The notes below the pieces were generated by a model. The model made no database searches. It was not told the origin of the DNA and was given only the letters and a program-made list of their open reading frames with translations. A stretch of DNA of 64,000 bases from Streptomyces chromofuscus (lineage in GTDB: Bacteria; Actinomycetota; Actinomycetes; Streptomycetales; Streptomycetaceae). The stretch spans positions 1,612,001-1,676,000 of the forward strand of contig NZ_CP063374.1 in the NCBI RefSeq assembly GCF_015160875.1. The letters run 5' to 3'. A program made the translations under genes and the position numbers. This document shows, piece by piece, positions 1 to 10,542 of this stretch; within the stretch, counting starts at the first letter, position 1; each line of letters begins with the position of its first letter.

Positions 1-813
1 GAGCAGCACCCCCTTGGGCGGGCGCAGTTCGTGCTCCTTGAACAGGTCCGGGTAGAGGTACGGGAGCTCGACCGCGTCCCGGATGGCCTCGATCTGGTTG
101 CCGAGGCCGCCGATGGCCTCGTAGCCGATGTCGGGCACCTCTTCGAGGACGAGTTCCTCGACCTCGCTCTTGGGCACGACCTCGTAGACGTAGCCGGAAC
201 GGGGTTCGAGCAGCAGGGCGTCGCCGGGACGGATGGTGACGTCCAGCAGCGGCTCGGCGAGCCGTACCACCCGTTCCTCGTCGGTGTGCCCGAGCACCAG
301 GGCGCGCTCGCCGTCCTCGAGGATCTCCTTGAGGGTGACGATGTCCCCGACGCGCTCGTACTCCATGGCCTCGACCACGTTGAGCGCCTCGTTGAGCATG
401 ACTTCCTGGCCGCGCCGCAGGTCCTCGAGTTCGACGCTGGGGCTGACGTTCACACGGAGCTTGCGGCCCCCCGTGAAGATGTCGGCGGTGCCGTCCTCGT
501 TCGCCTGCAGGAAGACACCGAAGCCGGCCGGTGGCTGTGCGAGCCGGTCGACCTCTTCCTTGAGGGCCACGATCTGGTCACGGGCCTCACGGAGCGTGTT
601 GGCGAGTCGCTCGTTCTGTGCGGACACGCCGGCCAGGTTGGTCTGCAGCTCGACGATCCGCTCCTCGAGAATCCTCGTGTGCCGCGGAGAGTCGGCGAGC
701 TTGCGTCGCAGGACGGCGATCTCCTGCTCAAGGTAGGCAATCTGCCCGGCCGGGTCGTCGGACCCGCGTCCCGGGCGGATGCCGCGGTTCATGTCGTCGT
801 CGTGGGCTGCCAC
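1..813 (-). CDS. arc: Proteasome-associated AAA ATPase (ARC/Mpa), N-terminal part
   Basis: Forms the ring ATPase that unfolds Pup-tagged proteins for the actinobacterial 20S proteasome. The 271 codons visible run from a GTG at 811-813, preceded by GGAGG, to the window edge. Residues about 20-70 are a charged heptad-like coiled coil that would bind Pup. Next come the OB-fold interdomain (residues about 80-240) and the start of the AAA module, ending in PPKGVLL just before the expected Walker A loop, so the catalytic motifs lie outside the window. A second in-frame ATG (MNRG) is eight codons downstream, but the Shine-Dalgarno spacing favours the GTG. It is transcribed away from the ferredoxin gene. 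The family assignment is firm; only the C-terminal half is missing. Confidence 0.95.
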   Translation of the reverse strand, partial: MAAHDDDMNRGIRPGRGSDDPAGQIAYLEQEIAVLRRKLADSPRHTRILEERIVELQTNLAGVSAQNERLANTLREARDQIVALKEEVDRLAQPPAGFGVFLQANEDGTADIFTGGRKLRVNVSPSVELEDLRRGQEVMLNEALNVVEAMEYERVGDIVTLKEILEDGERALVLGHTDEERVVRLAEPLLDVTIRPGDALLLEPRSGYVYEVVPKSEVEELVLEEVPDIGYEAIGGLGNQIEAIRDAVELPYLYPDLFKEHELRPPKGVLL

Positions 814-1063
814 GGTCCTCACCTCCTCCAAGGGGAGCTGGACGCTTCCAGACCCTACCTGGGTGGGTGTCGATTGAAACCCCTAGATCACAAAGACTGT
901 CGGGGTGTGTCCGATCTTCACCCTTGCGCTCTCCCTCACGCCAGGGGAATACCCAGCGAACGAGAGACGAAAGCGAGCGAAGGTAGGGTCGAAGTGTTCA
1001 ACACCCGTCATAGCTGGCCGGATTCCCGTGCGGCCGGGCGGGCAGACGGCAGGAGAGGTGACC

Positions 1064-1363
1064 GTGCAGCAGGAGGCCGGAGTCGACGGCGAGGCGCTGG
1101 AGGTCTGGATCGACCAGGATCTCTGTACCGGCGACGGCATCTGCGCCCAGTACGCGCCGGAGGTGTTCGAGCTGGACATCGACGGTCTGGCCTACGTGAA
1201 GAGCGCGGACGACGAGTTGTTGCAGGCCCGGGGGGCCACAACGCCCGTACCGCTGCCGCTCCTCACGGAGGTGATCGACTCGGCGAAGGAGTGTCCTGGC
1301 GAGTGCATCCACGTACGTCGGGTTTCGGACAGCGCCGAGGTCTACGGTCCGGACGCAGAGTGA
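1064..1363 (+). CDS. Small [3Fe-4S] ferredoxin
   Basis: A 99-residue soluble electron carrier. The cluster ligands are visible as C21, C27 (CTGDGIC) and C77 (ECPGEC), with C81 nearby. The residue at the place of the usual second cysteine is D24, which is typical of [3Fe-4S] ferredoxins that serve cytochromes P450 and related oxidases. The GTG at 1064 is chosen because AGGAGA lies seven bases upstream; a GTG at 1058 is too close to that site. No P450 or reductase gene is adjacent, so the partner is unknown. It is divergent from arc, with about 250 bp between the starts that must hold both promoters. Confidence 0.9.
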   Translation: MQQEAGVDGEALEVWIDQDLCTGDGICAQYAPEVFELDIDGLAYVKSADDELLQARGATTPVPLPLLTEVIDSAKECPGECIHVRRVSDSAEVYGPDAE

Positions 1364-1421
1364 CCCGATCTTCACGGCGTGTTACGACTGTCTGATTTCT
1401 CACATGTCCGGCTCGCGCGCG

Positions 1422-1991
1422 TCAGACGCTCCGGGCCCCGGCCGGTGAGGAGCGGACGAACGCACCGTTCCGCCACTGCCACTTCGCCCCCTCCTCCACG
1501 TCCGGGCAGCAGGTCGGGACGTCGGAGGAGGAGTAGCCGAGCAGGGTCGCGAGGACGGCTCCCTCGCGAACGGCGAAGTCGCTGACGGTGAACCGGTCCT
1601 TGGGGTCGACGAGCGTGGCCACCACACGCGGCTCGGTCCCGTCGTCGCTGTGGGTGAGGACGTAGACGCCGTCGGGTGGCGTGCTGATGCCGGCGTCGCA
1701 GTGCACCACGGCGACCGTTTCCGGCCGCCCGTCGCCGTCGAGGTCGCCGGACGCCTGCTTCTCCACCACGGCCTTCACGGGGCCGCATTCCAGGGGGAAG
1801 TCGACGCCCTCGACGGCGGGCGGTGCGACGGCCGGAGGCGTCGGACGGCCCGGCTCCTGGGCGGCGGTCGCCGAGTCCGGCGGCAACAGCGAGGACAGGG
1901 CGACGACACCGGCGACAGCCGTGGCGGTGGCGACCCAGTGGATGGGGCGCGTGTGCGTGTGCGCCAGTTCCGGGACGGCGGAGTGCTGCAC
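1422..1991 (-). CDS. Secreted or membrane-anchored hypothetical protein
   Basis: 189 residues. I do not recognise a named family. The N-terminus (about residues 15-45) has arginine, a hydrophobic run (VATATAVAGVVALSSLL) and an alanine-rich stretch that could be cleaved, so export or membrane anchoring is likely. The mature part contains DLDGDGRPETVAVVHCD, a calcium-binding-like FG-GAP/VCBS-type loop, plus a paired Cys (PTCCPD). The GTG at 1989-1991 is preferred because GGGAGA sits eight bases upstream. It converges on the ferredoxin gene. Function unknown; extracellular by inference. Confidence 0.7.
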   Translation of the reverse strand: MQHSAVPELAHTHTRPIHWVATATAVAGVVALSSLLPPDSATAAQEPGRPTPPAVAPPAVEGVDFPLECGPVKAVVEKQASGDLDGDGRPETVAVVHCDAGISTPPDGVYVLTHSDDGTEPRVVATLVDPKDRFTVSDFAVREGAVLATLLGYSSSDVPTCCPDVEEGAKWQWRNGAFVRSSPAGARSV

Positions 1992-2211
1992 TAGGAGTGT
2001 CTCCCGTGAGGGCTGTGCCGGTGGGGGTGGCCAGCATGGTGCCACACGTCACAGTGTTGGGGAACGGCGGGGGTCGGCCCGTGTGGGAGCGGGGTCCTGG
2101 CGGTACGTCAACGCGGCGGCGCCGTGGCCCCGTTCCCGGCGTACTGCGGGAACTCGGCCACGGCGCCATGACGTTGTACGGGGCAGGCGGGCGGTCAGTG
2201 GCTCCAGCCGC

Positions 2212-3114
2212 TCAGCGGCCGATGCCTCCGTCGGCGTTGGGACCGGCGTAGTCCTCGCCGTAGGCGCCCTTGGCGGGGCGGCGGCGCCGCATGGGCGGCT
2301 CGACGCCGTCGGCGAGGCGGCGGGCGGTGAGGAGGAAGCCGGTGTGGCCGATCATCCGGTGGTCCGGGCGGACGGCCAGGCCCTCGATGTGCCAGTTGCG
2401 GATCATCGTCTCCCAGGCGGTCGGCTCGTTGAAGCAGCCGATCTCGCGGATGGACTCGACGGTCCGGGCGAGCTGGGTGGTGGTGGCGACGTAGCAGCAC
2501 AGGATGCCGCCGGGCACGAGCGCCTTGGAGACGGCCTCCAGGCACTCCCAGGGGGCGAGCATGTCGAGGATGACGCGGTCGACGTCGGTGTCGGACAGGT
2601 TGTCCTGCAGGTCTCCGACGGTGAGCTGCCAGGCCGGGTGCGGGCCGCCGAAGTAGCGCTCCACGTTGGCCTGGGCGATCTCGGCGAAGTCCGCGCGGCG
2701 CTCGTAGCTGTGCAGCATGCCCTGGTCGCCGATGGCCCGCAGCAGGAAGCTGCTGAGCGAGCCGGAGCCGACGCCGGCCTCCACGACGCGCGCGCCGGGG
2801 AAGATGTCGGCGAACGCCAGGATCTGCCCCGCGTCCTTGGGGTAGACGACGGCTGCCCCGCGGGGCATGGACAGGACGTAGTCGGGGAGCAGGGGGCGCA
2901 GCGCGAGGTAGGCGACGTTTCCGGTGGTGCGGACAACGCTGCCCTCGGGAGCGCCGATCAGCTCGTCGTGCGGGAAGGAACCCTTGTGGGTGTGGAAGTT
3001 CTTCCCGGCCTCGAGCGTGAACGTGTAGTGGCGGCCCTTGGGGTCGGTCAGCTGTACCTGGTCCCCGACCTTGAAGGGCCCGCGCCTGCGGGCGGCACCG
3101 GTCGGTTCGGACAT
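2212..3114 (-). CDS. trmI: tRNA (adenine-58-N1)-methyltransferase TrmI
   Basis: SAM-dependent enzyme that makes m1A58 in the T-loop of tRNAs. At 300 residues it has the length of the bacterial TrmI family. A small N-terminal beta domain (GPFKVGDQVQLTD) precedes the Rossmann methyltransferase core. The SAM-binding motif is VVEAGVGSGSLSSF (about residues 109-122), followed by the family sequence DRVILDMLAPWECL (about 178-191). In actinobacteria this gene commonly sits near the proteasome ATPase cluster, which agrees with arc lying 1.4 kb away. The next gene in the same direction, the site-2 protease, ends 38 bases upstream, so the two may share a transcript. Confidence 0.95.
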   Translation of the reverse strand: MSEPTGAARRRGPFKVGDQVQLTDPKGRHYTFTLEAGKNFHTHKGSFPHDELIGAPEGSVVRTTGNVAYLALRPLLPDYVLSMPRGAAVVYPKDAGQILAFADIFPGARVVEAGVGSGSLSSFLLRAIGDQGMLHSYERRADFAEIAQANVERYFGGPHPAWQLTVGDLQDNLSDTDVDRVILDMLAPWECLEAVSKALVPGGILCCYVATTTQLARTVESIREIGCFNEPTAWETMIRNWHIEGLAVRPDHRMIGHTGFLLTARRLADGVEPPMRRRRPAKGAYGEDYAGPNADGGIGR

Positions 3115-3152
3115 GTGACCAGCCTACCGGCGTTTGCCGGGGCCGCCGACCA

Positions 3153-4802
3153 CTACGAAGGCCGGGCCATGGCCTTCACGAAGGCCCGCTCCACGTCCGC
3201 GGCGGACAGCACGCCGTAGATCTCGCCGGTGTCCTCGACCACCAGGTACTCGGTGGCGGGGGTGGCCCGGAGCACCTCCAGGAGGTCCTCGCCGGCCAAC
3301 TCGGCCGAGACGCGCATGCCGTCGGTGAGGTCCTGGGCGAGACCGCTGACCGCGACCCAGGGACGGCGGTGTTCCGGTACGCCGACGATGGCGGCCTCGC
3401 GGACCAGGGACACGGGGTTGCCCTCGGCGTCGACGACGACCAGGGCGCGGGCGCCGGCGGCGTTGGCGCGGCGCAGGGCCTCCGAGAGGGGGGTGTCGCT
3501 CTGCACCGGGACCGCGCGCCGGGTCAGCGTGCGGGCGTGCAGCTCGGGGAGGTGCTCGCGCAGCCGGGCGACGCGCAGGCTGTTGCCGGCGCCGGTCCAG
3601 ATGATCGCGGCGAGGATGGCGGCCAGCAGGGCGTCCATGACGGTGTCCATGCCGACGTTGTCCACGGCGTCCCGGCCGAGCGCGCCGGACTGGGTGAGCA
3701 GCGGCAGACCGATCAGGACGGAGACGGCGAGGGCGCGGCCGACCCAGGCGGCGGCGACCGTGCCGCTCATCGGCTTGCCGGTGATCTTCCAGACGACGGC
3801 GCGGAGCATCCGGCCGCCGTCCAGGGGGAGGCCGGGCAGGAGGTTGAAGACGGCCACGATGAGGTTGGAGATCATCAGGCCGGCCAGCAGGACGCCGGGG
3901 ACGGTGCCGGGCTCGACCGGCTGCAGGGCGAGGTAGAAGAGGCCGGCGAGGACGAGGGAGAGCAGCGGGCCGACGAAGGCGAGGACGAACTCGCGGCCCG
4001 GCGTCTCGGCCTCCTTCTCGATCTCGGAGACCCCGCCGAAGAACTGGAGCTGAATACGGCGGACCGGGAGCTTGTAGCGCAGGGCGGCCACGGTGTGGGC
4101 CAGCTCGTGCACGAGCACCGAGGCGTAGAAGGCGACGGCGAAGAAGAGGGAGACCAGGTAGCGGGCGGCGCCCAGCTCGGGCAGCACCCGCTCCAGCTGC
4201 CCGCCGAAGACCCAGGTGATCAGCGCGGCGACGAGGAACCAGCTGGGGGCCACGTACACGGGCACCCCGAAGAGCCGCCCCATCAACAGCCCACCACGCG
4301 GCTCCGGGGCGCGCTGGGGGGCTGCGTCCTTGTCGGGACCGGAGTGGGCGACGGTGCGGTGGGCCGGGTGGGTGGGGGGTGCCGGGTCGTGGAGGTCGGC
4401 GGGAGCGGGCCGGTGGGGGTCGGCCGGAGCGGGCCGGTCGGGGTGGGGCCGGTCGTCGCCGACATGCCCGGCCGGCTGCCGGTCGGTGCCGTCGCCGGAG
4501 GGCTGACAATGCTCGTCCCGGGGTTCCGCGGTTGCGCCGCCCGGCTTCTCCGTGCCGTCGTGTCCGGCCGGTTCGTCTTCCTGTTGGGTGCCGTCCGCCC
4601 CGGGGGCGGACGCGTCGGCGGGGTTCGGGGGTGTGGGTGCCGGGGTTCCGGTCTCGGGGTGTGTGGTCGAGCCGGGGGGTGCCGGACGGGGCGGGTCCGG
4701 GCGTGTGGGGTCCGTGGCCGGGGCCGTCCGCCCTGACTCGCGCCGTTCCGACTCGTCGGTGCCCGGCCGCCGCGGCTGCCCGCTCCCGCCGCTCTCGTCC
4801 AC
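3153..4802 (-). CDS. M50 site-2 protease with two CBS domains
   Basis: Intramembrane zinc metalloprotease of the SpoIVFB/S2P class. The N-terminal ~170 residues are Pro/Arg/Asp-rich and disordered. A multi-span membrane region follows, with the zinc motif HELAH (about residue 231) in one segment and the third ligand motif LPLDGGRML in another. The last ~130 residues carry two CBS repeats (residues about 410-540), probably a nucleotide-sensing regulatory module. Substrates are unknown; anti-sigma factors or similar regulators are the usual targets. The GTG at 4802 has GAGGGGAC upstream, but the low-complexity N-terminus means a downstream start is possible. Confidence 0.9.
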   Translation of the reverse strand: MDESGGSGQPRRPGTDESERRESGRTAPATDPTRPDPPRPAPPGSTTHPETGTPAPTPPNPADASAPGADGTQQEDEPAGHDGTEKPGGATAEPRDEHCQPSGDGTDRQPAGHVGDDRPHPDRPAPADPHRPAPADLHDPAPPTHPAHRTVAHSGPDKDAAPQRAPEPRGGLLMGRLFGVPVYVAPSWFLVAALITWVFGGQLERVLPELGAARYLVSLFFAVAFYASVLVHELAHTVAALRYKLPVRRIQLQFFGGVSEIEKEAETPGREFVLAFVGPLLSLVLAGLFYLALQPVEPGTVPGVLLAGLMISNLIVAVFNLLPGLPLDGGRMLRAVVWKITGKPMSGTVAAAWVGRALAVSVLIGLPLLTQSGALGRDAVDNVGMDTVMDALLAAILAAIIWTGAGNSLRVARLREHLPELHARTLTRRAVPVQSDTPLSEALRRANAAGARALVVVDAEGNPVSLVREAAIVGVPEHRRPWVAVSGLAQDLTDGMRVSAELAGEDLLEVLRATPATEYLVVEDTGEIYGVLSAADVERAFVKAMARPS

Positions 4803-4977
4803 GGTGTCCCCTCGTTCTCAGCGTCTCCCGCGCCTGCCGGGCGGAAGGGTCTCGGGTCGATGGTATGCGTCCGTCGGGACGCGTTCCGCCCCGGCACCCC
4901 CTCTGTTTCCCCCGACTTCGCACCTGTCACCACGGCGGCTGGGTCACTGTCAGTGGCGGGCCGTATGGTCTGTGGAC

Positions 4978-6030
<1,053 letters not shown>

Positions 6031-6106
6031 GGCCTGTCGCGCGGATCACGCCGCAGACGCGGGGCCTGGCACGCGCACCTGCCGAGGCGAGGCGAAGGAG
6101 ACTCAC

Positions 6107-6778
6107 GTGGCCATCCGCGTCCTACTGGTCGACGACCAGCCGCTGCTGCGTACGGGCTTCCGCATGATCCTGGAGGCCGAGCAGGACATCGCGGTCGTCG
6201 GGGAGGCCGGGGACGGCCTGCAGGCACTCGACCAGGTGCGGGCCCTGCAGCCCGACGTGGTGCTGATGGACATCCGCATGCCGCGGATGGACGGCGTGGA
6301 GGCGACCCGGCAGATCACCGGCCCCGGCCGGGACGGCCCGGCGAAGGTCCTGGTGCTGACCACCTTCGACCTGGACGAGTACGTGGTGGAGGCGCTCAGG
6401 GCCGGCGCCAGCGGCTTCCTGCTGAAGGACGCGCCCGCCAACGAGCTGGTCCAGGCGATCCGCGTGGTCGCGGCCGGCGAGGCGATGCTCGCGCCGAGCA
6501 TCACGCGCCGCCTGCTCGACAAGTACGCCACGCATCTGCCGTCCGGCGAGGAGCCGGTGCCCGACACCCTGGGCACGCTCACCGAGCGGGAGGTCGAGGT
6601 GCTGAAGCTGGTCGCGCGGGGCCTGTCCAACGCGGAGATCGCCGCGGACCTGTTCGTCAGCGAGACCACCGTCAAGACGCACGTGGGGCACGTCCTCACC
6701 AAGCTGGGGCTGCGCGACCGGGTGCAGGCCGCGGTCTACGCCTACGAGAGCGGCCTGGTGCGCCCCGGCGCGCAGTGA
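6107..6778 (+). CDS. NarL/FixJ-type response regulator
   Basis: Two-component transcription regulator of 223 residues. Receiver domain residues 1-120 carry the acidic pair D9-D10, the phospho-acceptor D55 (VVLMDIRMP), the switch threonine (LTTFD) and the conserved lysine (LLKDA). The LuxR helix-turn-helix follows at about 150-215 (LTEREVEVLKLVARGLSNAEIA). GTG start at 6107 with GAAGGAG upstream. No histidine kinase gene is next to it, so within this window it is an orphan. It ends 24 bases before a strong hairpin terminator shared with the convergent lipoprotein gene. Confidence 0.95.
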   Translation: MAIRVLLVDDQPLLRTGFRMILEAEQDIAVVGEAGDGLQALDQVRALQPDVVLMDIRMPRMDGVEATRQITGPGRDGPAKVLVLTTFDLDEYVVEALRAGASGFLLKDAPANELVQAIRVVAAGEAMLAPSITRRLLDKYATHLPSGEEPVPDTLGTLTEREVEVLKLVARGLSNAEIAADLFVSETTVKTHVGHVLTKLGLRDRVQAAVYAYESGLVRPGAQ

Positions 6779-6801
6779 CCGCACAAGAACGAGTGCCACG
6801 A

Positions 6802-6845
6802 CGCCGAGGGCGCCCGCTTCCTCTGGGAAGCGGGCGCCCTCGGCG
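6802..6845. terminator. Bidirectional hairpin terminator
   Basis: A perfect 20-bp stem (arm 6802-6821 begins CGCCGAGGGCGCCC) with a TCTG tetraloop lies between the convergent response regulator and binding-protein genes. There is no U-run, as is usual in Streptomyces. Confidence 0.85.
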
Positions 6846-6860
6846 CTGACGTGCCGGGCC

Positions 6861-8441
6861 TCAGCCCTTGTTGATCTCCCAGAAGCGGAAGACGGTCGAG
6901 GCGTCGAGGCAGTACTCCAGGCCGTAGACCTCCTCGCGGACGACCGCGTACTGCTTGGCCTGCCACACCGGCAGCACGGGGAGTTCCTCGGCGACGATGT
7001 CCTGCAGCTCGCCGTACTCGTCGTCGGTGGCGGCGCGGTCGCTCTGCGCGGCCGTGCGCGGGATGAGCGTGCCGGTGATCGTGTCGTTGCTGTAGTTGTT
7101 CGCCAGCACGTTGCCCTCGCCGAAGAACGGGGCGGTGAAGTTGTCGGCGTCCGGGTAGTCGGGCACCCAGCCCTTGACATAGACGCCGTACTTGCCGTTG
7201 GCGATGTCCTTCTCGTACTGGTCGAAGGCGACGGACTTCACGTCGGCGGCGAACAGGCCGCTGGCGTTCAGCTGGGCCGCTATGGCCTGCAACTCCTCGT
7301 CGGTGGCGGGGCCGTAGCGGGACGGGGTGGACCACAGGGTGAGCTTCACCTTGTCGGTGATGCCGTCGGCGCGCAGCGCGGCCTCCGCCTTGGCCTTGGA
7401 GGGGCGGTCGCCGTAGGTGTCGAAGAAGGCGGTGTTGTGGCCCCCGATACCGGCCGGGATGATCGAGTACAGCGGGGTGGCGGTGCCCTGGTAGACATCC
7501 TGGATGAGGGCGTCGCGGTCGATCAGGTGGGCGATGGCCTGGCGGACGCCGAGCTGTCCGGCGACCGGGTCGTCCATGTTGAAGACCAGGTGCTGCACCT
7601 CGGCGCTGCTGCCCTCGATGAGCTTGACGCCCGAGTCGGAGGCGGCGTTCTCGACGTCGGCGATGTCGGTCGCGCTCAGGCCTCGGTAGGCGATGTCGAC
7701 CTCCTCGGCGAGCAGCGCCTTCTTCAGCGCGCCGCGGTCGCCGTGGAAGAACTTCAGGGTGACGCCGGCGTTCTGCACCTCGGCGGTGCCCTGGTAGTTC
7801 TCGTTGACCGAGAAGACGGCCTCGTTCTCGGTGAACGAGTCGAGCTTGTACGGGCCGGAGCCGACGGCCTTGCCGTCCGTGCGGAGCTTGTCGGCGTCGT
7901 ACTCGCGGTGGTTGACGATGGAGCCGGCGCCGGAGGCGATCTTGCTGGGGAAGGTGGCGTCGGCGAACTTCAGGTTGAACACGACGGTCTTGTCGTCCGG
8001 CGTCTCGACGGTGTCGAGCATCGGGAACATGATGGCCGGGCCGGCCTCGTCGTCGACCTTCAGCATGCGGTCGAAGGAGTACTTGACGTCCTTGGAGGTG
8101 AGCGGGTCACCGTTGCTGAACTTCAGCCCGTCCTTCAGGGTGCACTTGTAGACCTTTGCGGAGGCGTCCGTGAAGGTGCAGCCCTGGGCCAGCTCCGGCT
8201 GCGGCTCGGTGCCGCCCTTGGGGAAGCTGAGCAGGGACTGGAAGACGTTGTTGAACAACAGCCAGGAGCCGGGGTCGTAACCGGACGCCGGGTCGGTGGC
8301 GAGGACGTCGTCGGACATCCCCACGACCACGGTGGAGCCGTTCTCCCCGGTGTTACCGGATTCGGAACCGCATCCGGTCAGCAGGCCGGAGGCCAGACCG
8401 GCCACGATCGGCAGGACCGGCCACTGGTTGCGCATGTTCAC
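6861..8441 (-). CDS. ABC transporter solute-binding lipoprotein, family 5 (copy 1)
   Basis: 526-residue extracytoplasmic receptor of the oligopeptide/dipeptide (SBP_bac_5) family. The lipoprotein signal ends in a lipobox, LLTGC, at about residue 24. Family sequence follows throughout (for example the VGSGPYKLDSF and FKFSNGDPLTSKDVKYSFDR-type blocks). No permease or ATPase genes are near, so it must work with a system encoded elsewhere or have another role. It lies 69 bases from a second, divergent-in-sequence paralogue in the same direction, so the pair arose by an old duplication and may be cotranscribed. The GTG at 8441 has AAGG seven bases upstream; an ATG two codons on is possible. Confidence 0.93.
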   Translation of the reverse strand: MNMRNQWPVLPIVAGLASGLLTGCGSESGNTGENGSTVVVGMSDDVLATDPASGYDPGSWLLFNNVFQSLLSFPKGGTEPQPELAQGCTFTDASAKVYKCTLKDGLKFSNGDPLTSKDVKYSFDRMLKVDDEAGPAIMFPMLDTVETPDDKTVVFNLKFADATFPSKIASGAGSIVNHREYDADKLRTDGKAVGSGPYKLDSFTENEAVFSVNENYQGTAEVQNAGVTLKFFHGDRGALKKALLAEEVDIAYRGLSATDIADVENAASDSGVKLIEGSSAEVQHLVFNMDDPVAGQLGVRQAIAHLIDRDALIQDVYQGTATPLYSIIPAGIGGHNTAFFDTYGDRPSKAKAEAALRADGITDKVKLTLWSTPSRYGPATDEELQAIAAQLNASGLFAADVKSVAFDQYEKDIANGKYGVYVKGWVPDYPDADNFTAPFFGEGNVLANNYSNDTITGTLIPRTAAQSDRAATDDEYGELQDIVAEELPVLPVWQAKQYAVVREEVYGLEYCLDASTVFRFWEINKG

Positions 8442-8510
8442 GTGCGTGCCTTACGTCGTTCTCGAAGTTCCCGGGGCCGCGTCCAGGTCCCGGGCGCGTG
8501 CTGGGAGGTG

Positions 8511-10112
8511 TCAGCCGCTCACACCGCGGCCGAGCTCCCACAGCTGAAGGGTGGAGGAGGAGTTCAGCGCGTAGGCGACACCGGTGATGTCGTCGTGCGC
8601 GGCCACGTACTGCTTGCCCTGCCACAGTGGCAGCACGGGCACGTCCTCGGCCACGATGTCCTGAATCTGGTTCAGGCTGTCGGAGGCGGCGAGACGGTCG
8701 GCCTCGCGTCGGGACTCCGGGATGAGGGTGTTGCGGATCTCGCTGTTGGCGTACGGCGACTTGAGGAAGTTGTCCTTGTCCAGGAACGGGGCGACGAAGC
8801 TGTCGGCGTCCGGGAAGTCGGGGAACCAGCCCATCCCGAAGACGTCGTACGCGCCGCTCCGTTCGGCCGGGACGAACGTGTCCCAGGGCGCGCCCTCGAC
8901 ACCGACGTCGAACAGGCCGCTGCCGTTGAGCTGCTCGCGCAGCTGCTCGAACTCCTTCTTGGTGGCGGCGCCGTAGTGGTCGGTCGTGTAGTGCAGGGTG
9001 AGCTTCACCGGGGTGGTCACGCCGGCGTCCTCGAGCAGGGCCTTGGCCTTGGCGACGCTGGGGTCGCCGTACTTGTTGAAGAACGCGTTGGAGTGGCCGG
9101 TGATGGAGGCCGGGACCAGCGAGTACAGGGGTTCCGCCTGGGAGCCGTAGACCGCGGAGACGAGTTCGTCGCGGTTGACGAGCTGCGCCATGGCCTGGCG
9201 TACGGCCTTGCTCCTCACCGTCGGGGCGTCGGTGTTGAAGGCCAGGTAGCGGATCTCCAGGCCGGGCATCTCGACCAGGTCGACATCGCCGTCGGCGGCG
9301 GCCAGGTCGTTGATCTGCTCCGGCGTCATGGTGCGGCTCATCACGTCGATGTCGCCCTTGTCGAGGGCGTCGCCCATGGCGTCGGCGTCCTCGTACGACA
9401 CCATGTCGATCTTCTCGTTGTTCACCTTCAGCGCCCCCTGGTAGTGAGGGTTCCTGGTGAACACGGCCTTGACGAGCTCGCCGTCCTTCTCCTCCGCCTG
9501 CAGGGTGTACGGGCCGGAGCCGTCCACCTGGAAGCCGTCGCGCAGCTTGTTCTTCTTGTAGTTGTCGGGGTTCACGATGCCCGCGACCGGGGTCGACAGC
9601 TTGTACGGGAAGGTGGCGTCGGCGGTCTTGAGGTGGAAGATGACTTCGTTGTCGCCCTTGGTCTCCACGGTGTCGACGGTGGACAGCAGGGCGAAGACAC
9701 CGCTGTCCGCCTGGATGGCGAGGGCCCGGTCGACGGAGAACTTCACGTCGGCCGCGGTGATGGGGTCGCCGTTGGAGAACTTCAGGTCCGGGCGCAGCTT
9801 GCAGGCGTAGCGCTCGTTGCCGGAGTCGGTGAAGCCGCAGCTCTCGGCGGCCTCGGGGACCGGGTCGCCCTCGCCGCGGGGCTGGACCATCAGGGTCTGC
9901 ACGGTCTGGCGGAGCACGTTCCAGGAGCCGACGTCGTAGGCGTACGCAGGGTCGAGGGGCGCCGGGGCGTCCTTGGTCGCCACGAAGCGGTCCGTGGTGC
10001 CGACGACGATCGCGTCCCCGCCGTCACCGCTGCCGTCCGACCCGCCGCAGGCTGCGAGCGCGGGCGCCAGCAGACCGACCACGGCAGGCAGCACCAAGGT
10101 CTTACGGTTCAT
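8511..10112 (-). CDS. ABC transporter solute-binding lipoprotein, family 5 (copy 2)
   Basis: 533-residue paralogue of the neighbouring gene. Signal peptide with lipobox ALAAC (about residue 21), then the family-5 binding fold. The two copies share block order and many identical segments (VLPLWQGKQYV against VLPVWQAKQYA near the C-termini) but differ clearly overall, so ligands may differ. ATG start with GGAG ten bases upstream. The 430-bp space before the next gene should hold the promoter for both receptors. Confidence 0.93.
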   Translation of the reverse strand: MNRKTLVLPAVVGLLAPALAACGGSDGSGDGGDAIVVGTTDRFVATKDAPAPLDPAYAYDVGSWNVLRQTVQTLMVQPRGEGDPVPEAAESCGFTDSGNERYACKLRPDLKFSNGDPITAADVKFSVDRALAIQADSGVFALLSTVDTVETKGDNEVIFHLKTADATFPYKLSTPVAGIVNPDNYKKNKLRDGFQVDGSGPYTLQAEEKDGELVKAVFTRNPHYQGALKVNNEKIDMVSYEDADAMGDALDKGDIDVMSRTMTPEQINDLAAADGDVDLVEMPGLEIRYLAFNTDAPTVRSKAVRQAMAQLVNRDELVSAVYGSQAEPLYSLVPASITGHSNAFFNKYGDPSVAKAKALLEDAGVTTPVKLTLHYTTDHYGAATKKEFEQLREQLNGSGLFDVGVEGAPWDTFVPAERSGAYDVFGMGWFPDFPDADSFVAPFLDKDNFLKSPYANSEIRNTLIPESRREADRLAASDSLNQIQDIVAEDVPVLPLWQGKQYVAAHDDITGVAYALNSSSTLQLWELGRGVSG

Positions 10113-10542
10113 GCTCGGTTTTCTCCACAGCTGTCAGGTCCGTGTAACCGGCATACAGGGGTGTCGCGGGCCGATCACGGGGGTGGGGGCGAGGTTCTCG
10201 CAATGAGATTAGTGCGCGCCCGTGACGGGGCTCGCGGCCACCGGAGTTGAGCGTCCATCACGCTGCGAAACCGGGCGCGGACGCACCGAAAACCCGACAG
10301 GGGAAGGATTCGTGCAGCGTCCCATGAATCGGGACACAAAGGCGGGGCCAGCGCCCCGTCATGGGGTCGATCAGCACAACTGCGCCACGCTGTCGACCCC
10401 TTCCGGCGTGGGGAACGTCACACAGGTAACTAGGTGTGGGCGTACCGGAATTCGGCCACCCGCACGATGCGAATTCTTCCCCGATTGAATTGTTGTCCGC
10501 CCGCCGCCGCACGGTGGGTGAACGCCTCGCGCATTTGTGTCA
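10113..10542. other. Gene-free spacer upstream of the tandem binding proteins
   Basis: No supported gene on either strand. Short open frames here have poor Streptomyces codon bias and no ribosome-binding site. It presumably holds the promoter of the two lipoprotein genes and the 3' end of the HAD phosphatase transcript. Confidence 0.6.

Noticed and set aside
10222..10512. Small overlapping frames on both strands between the binding proteins and the HAD gene
   Set aside because: Poor codon bias at the third position, no ribosome-binding site and no recognisable domain.
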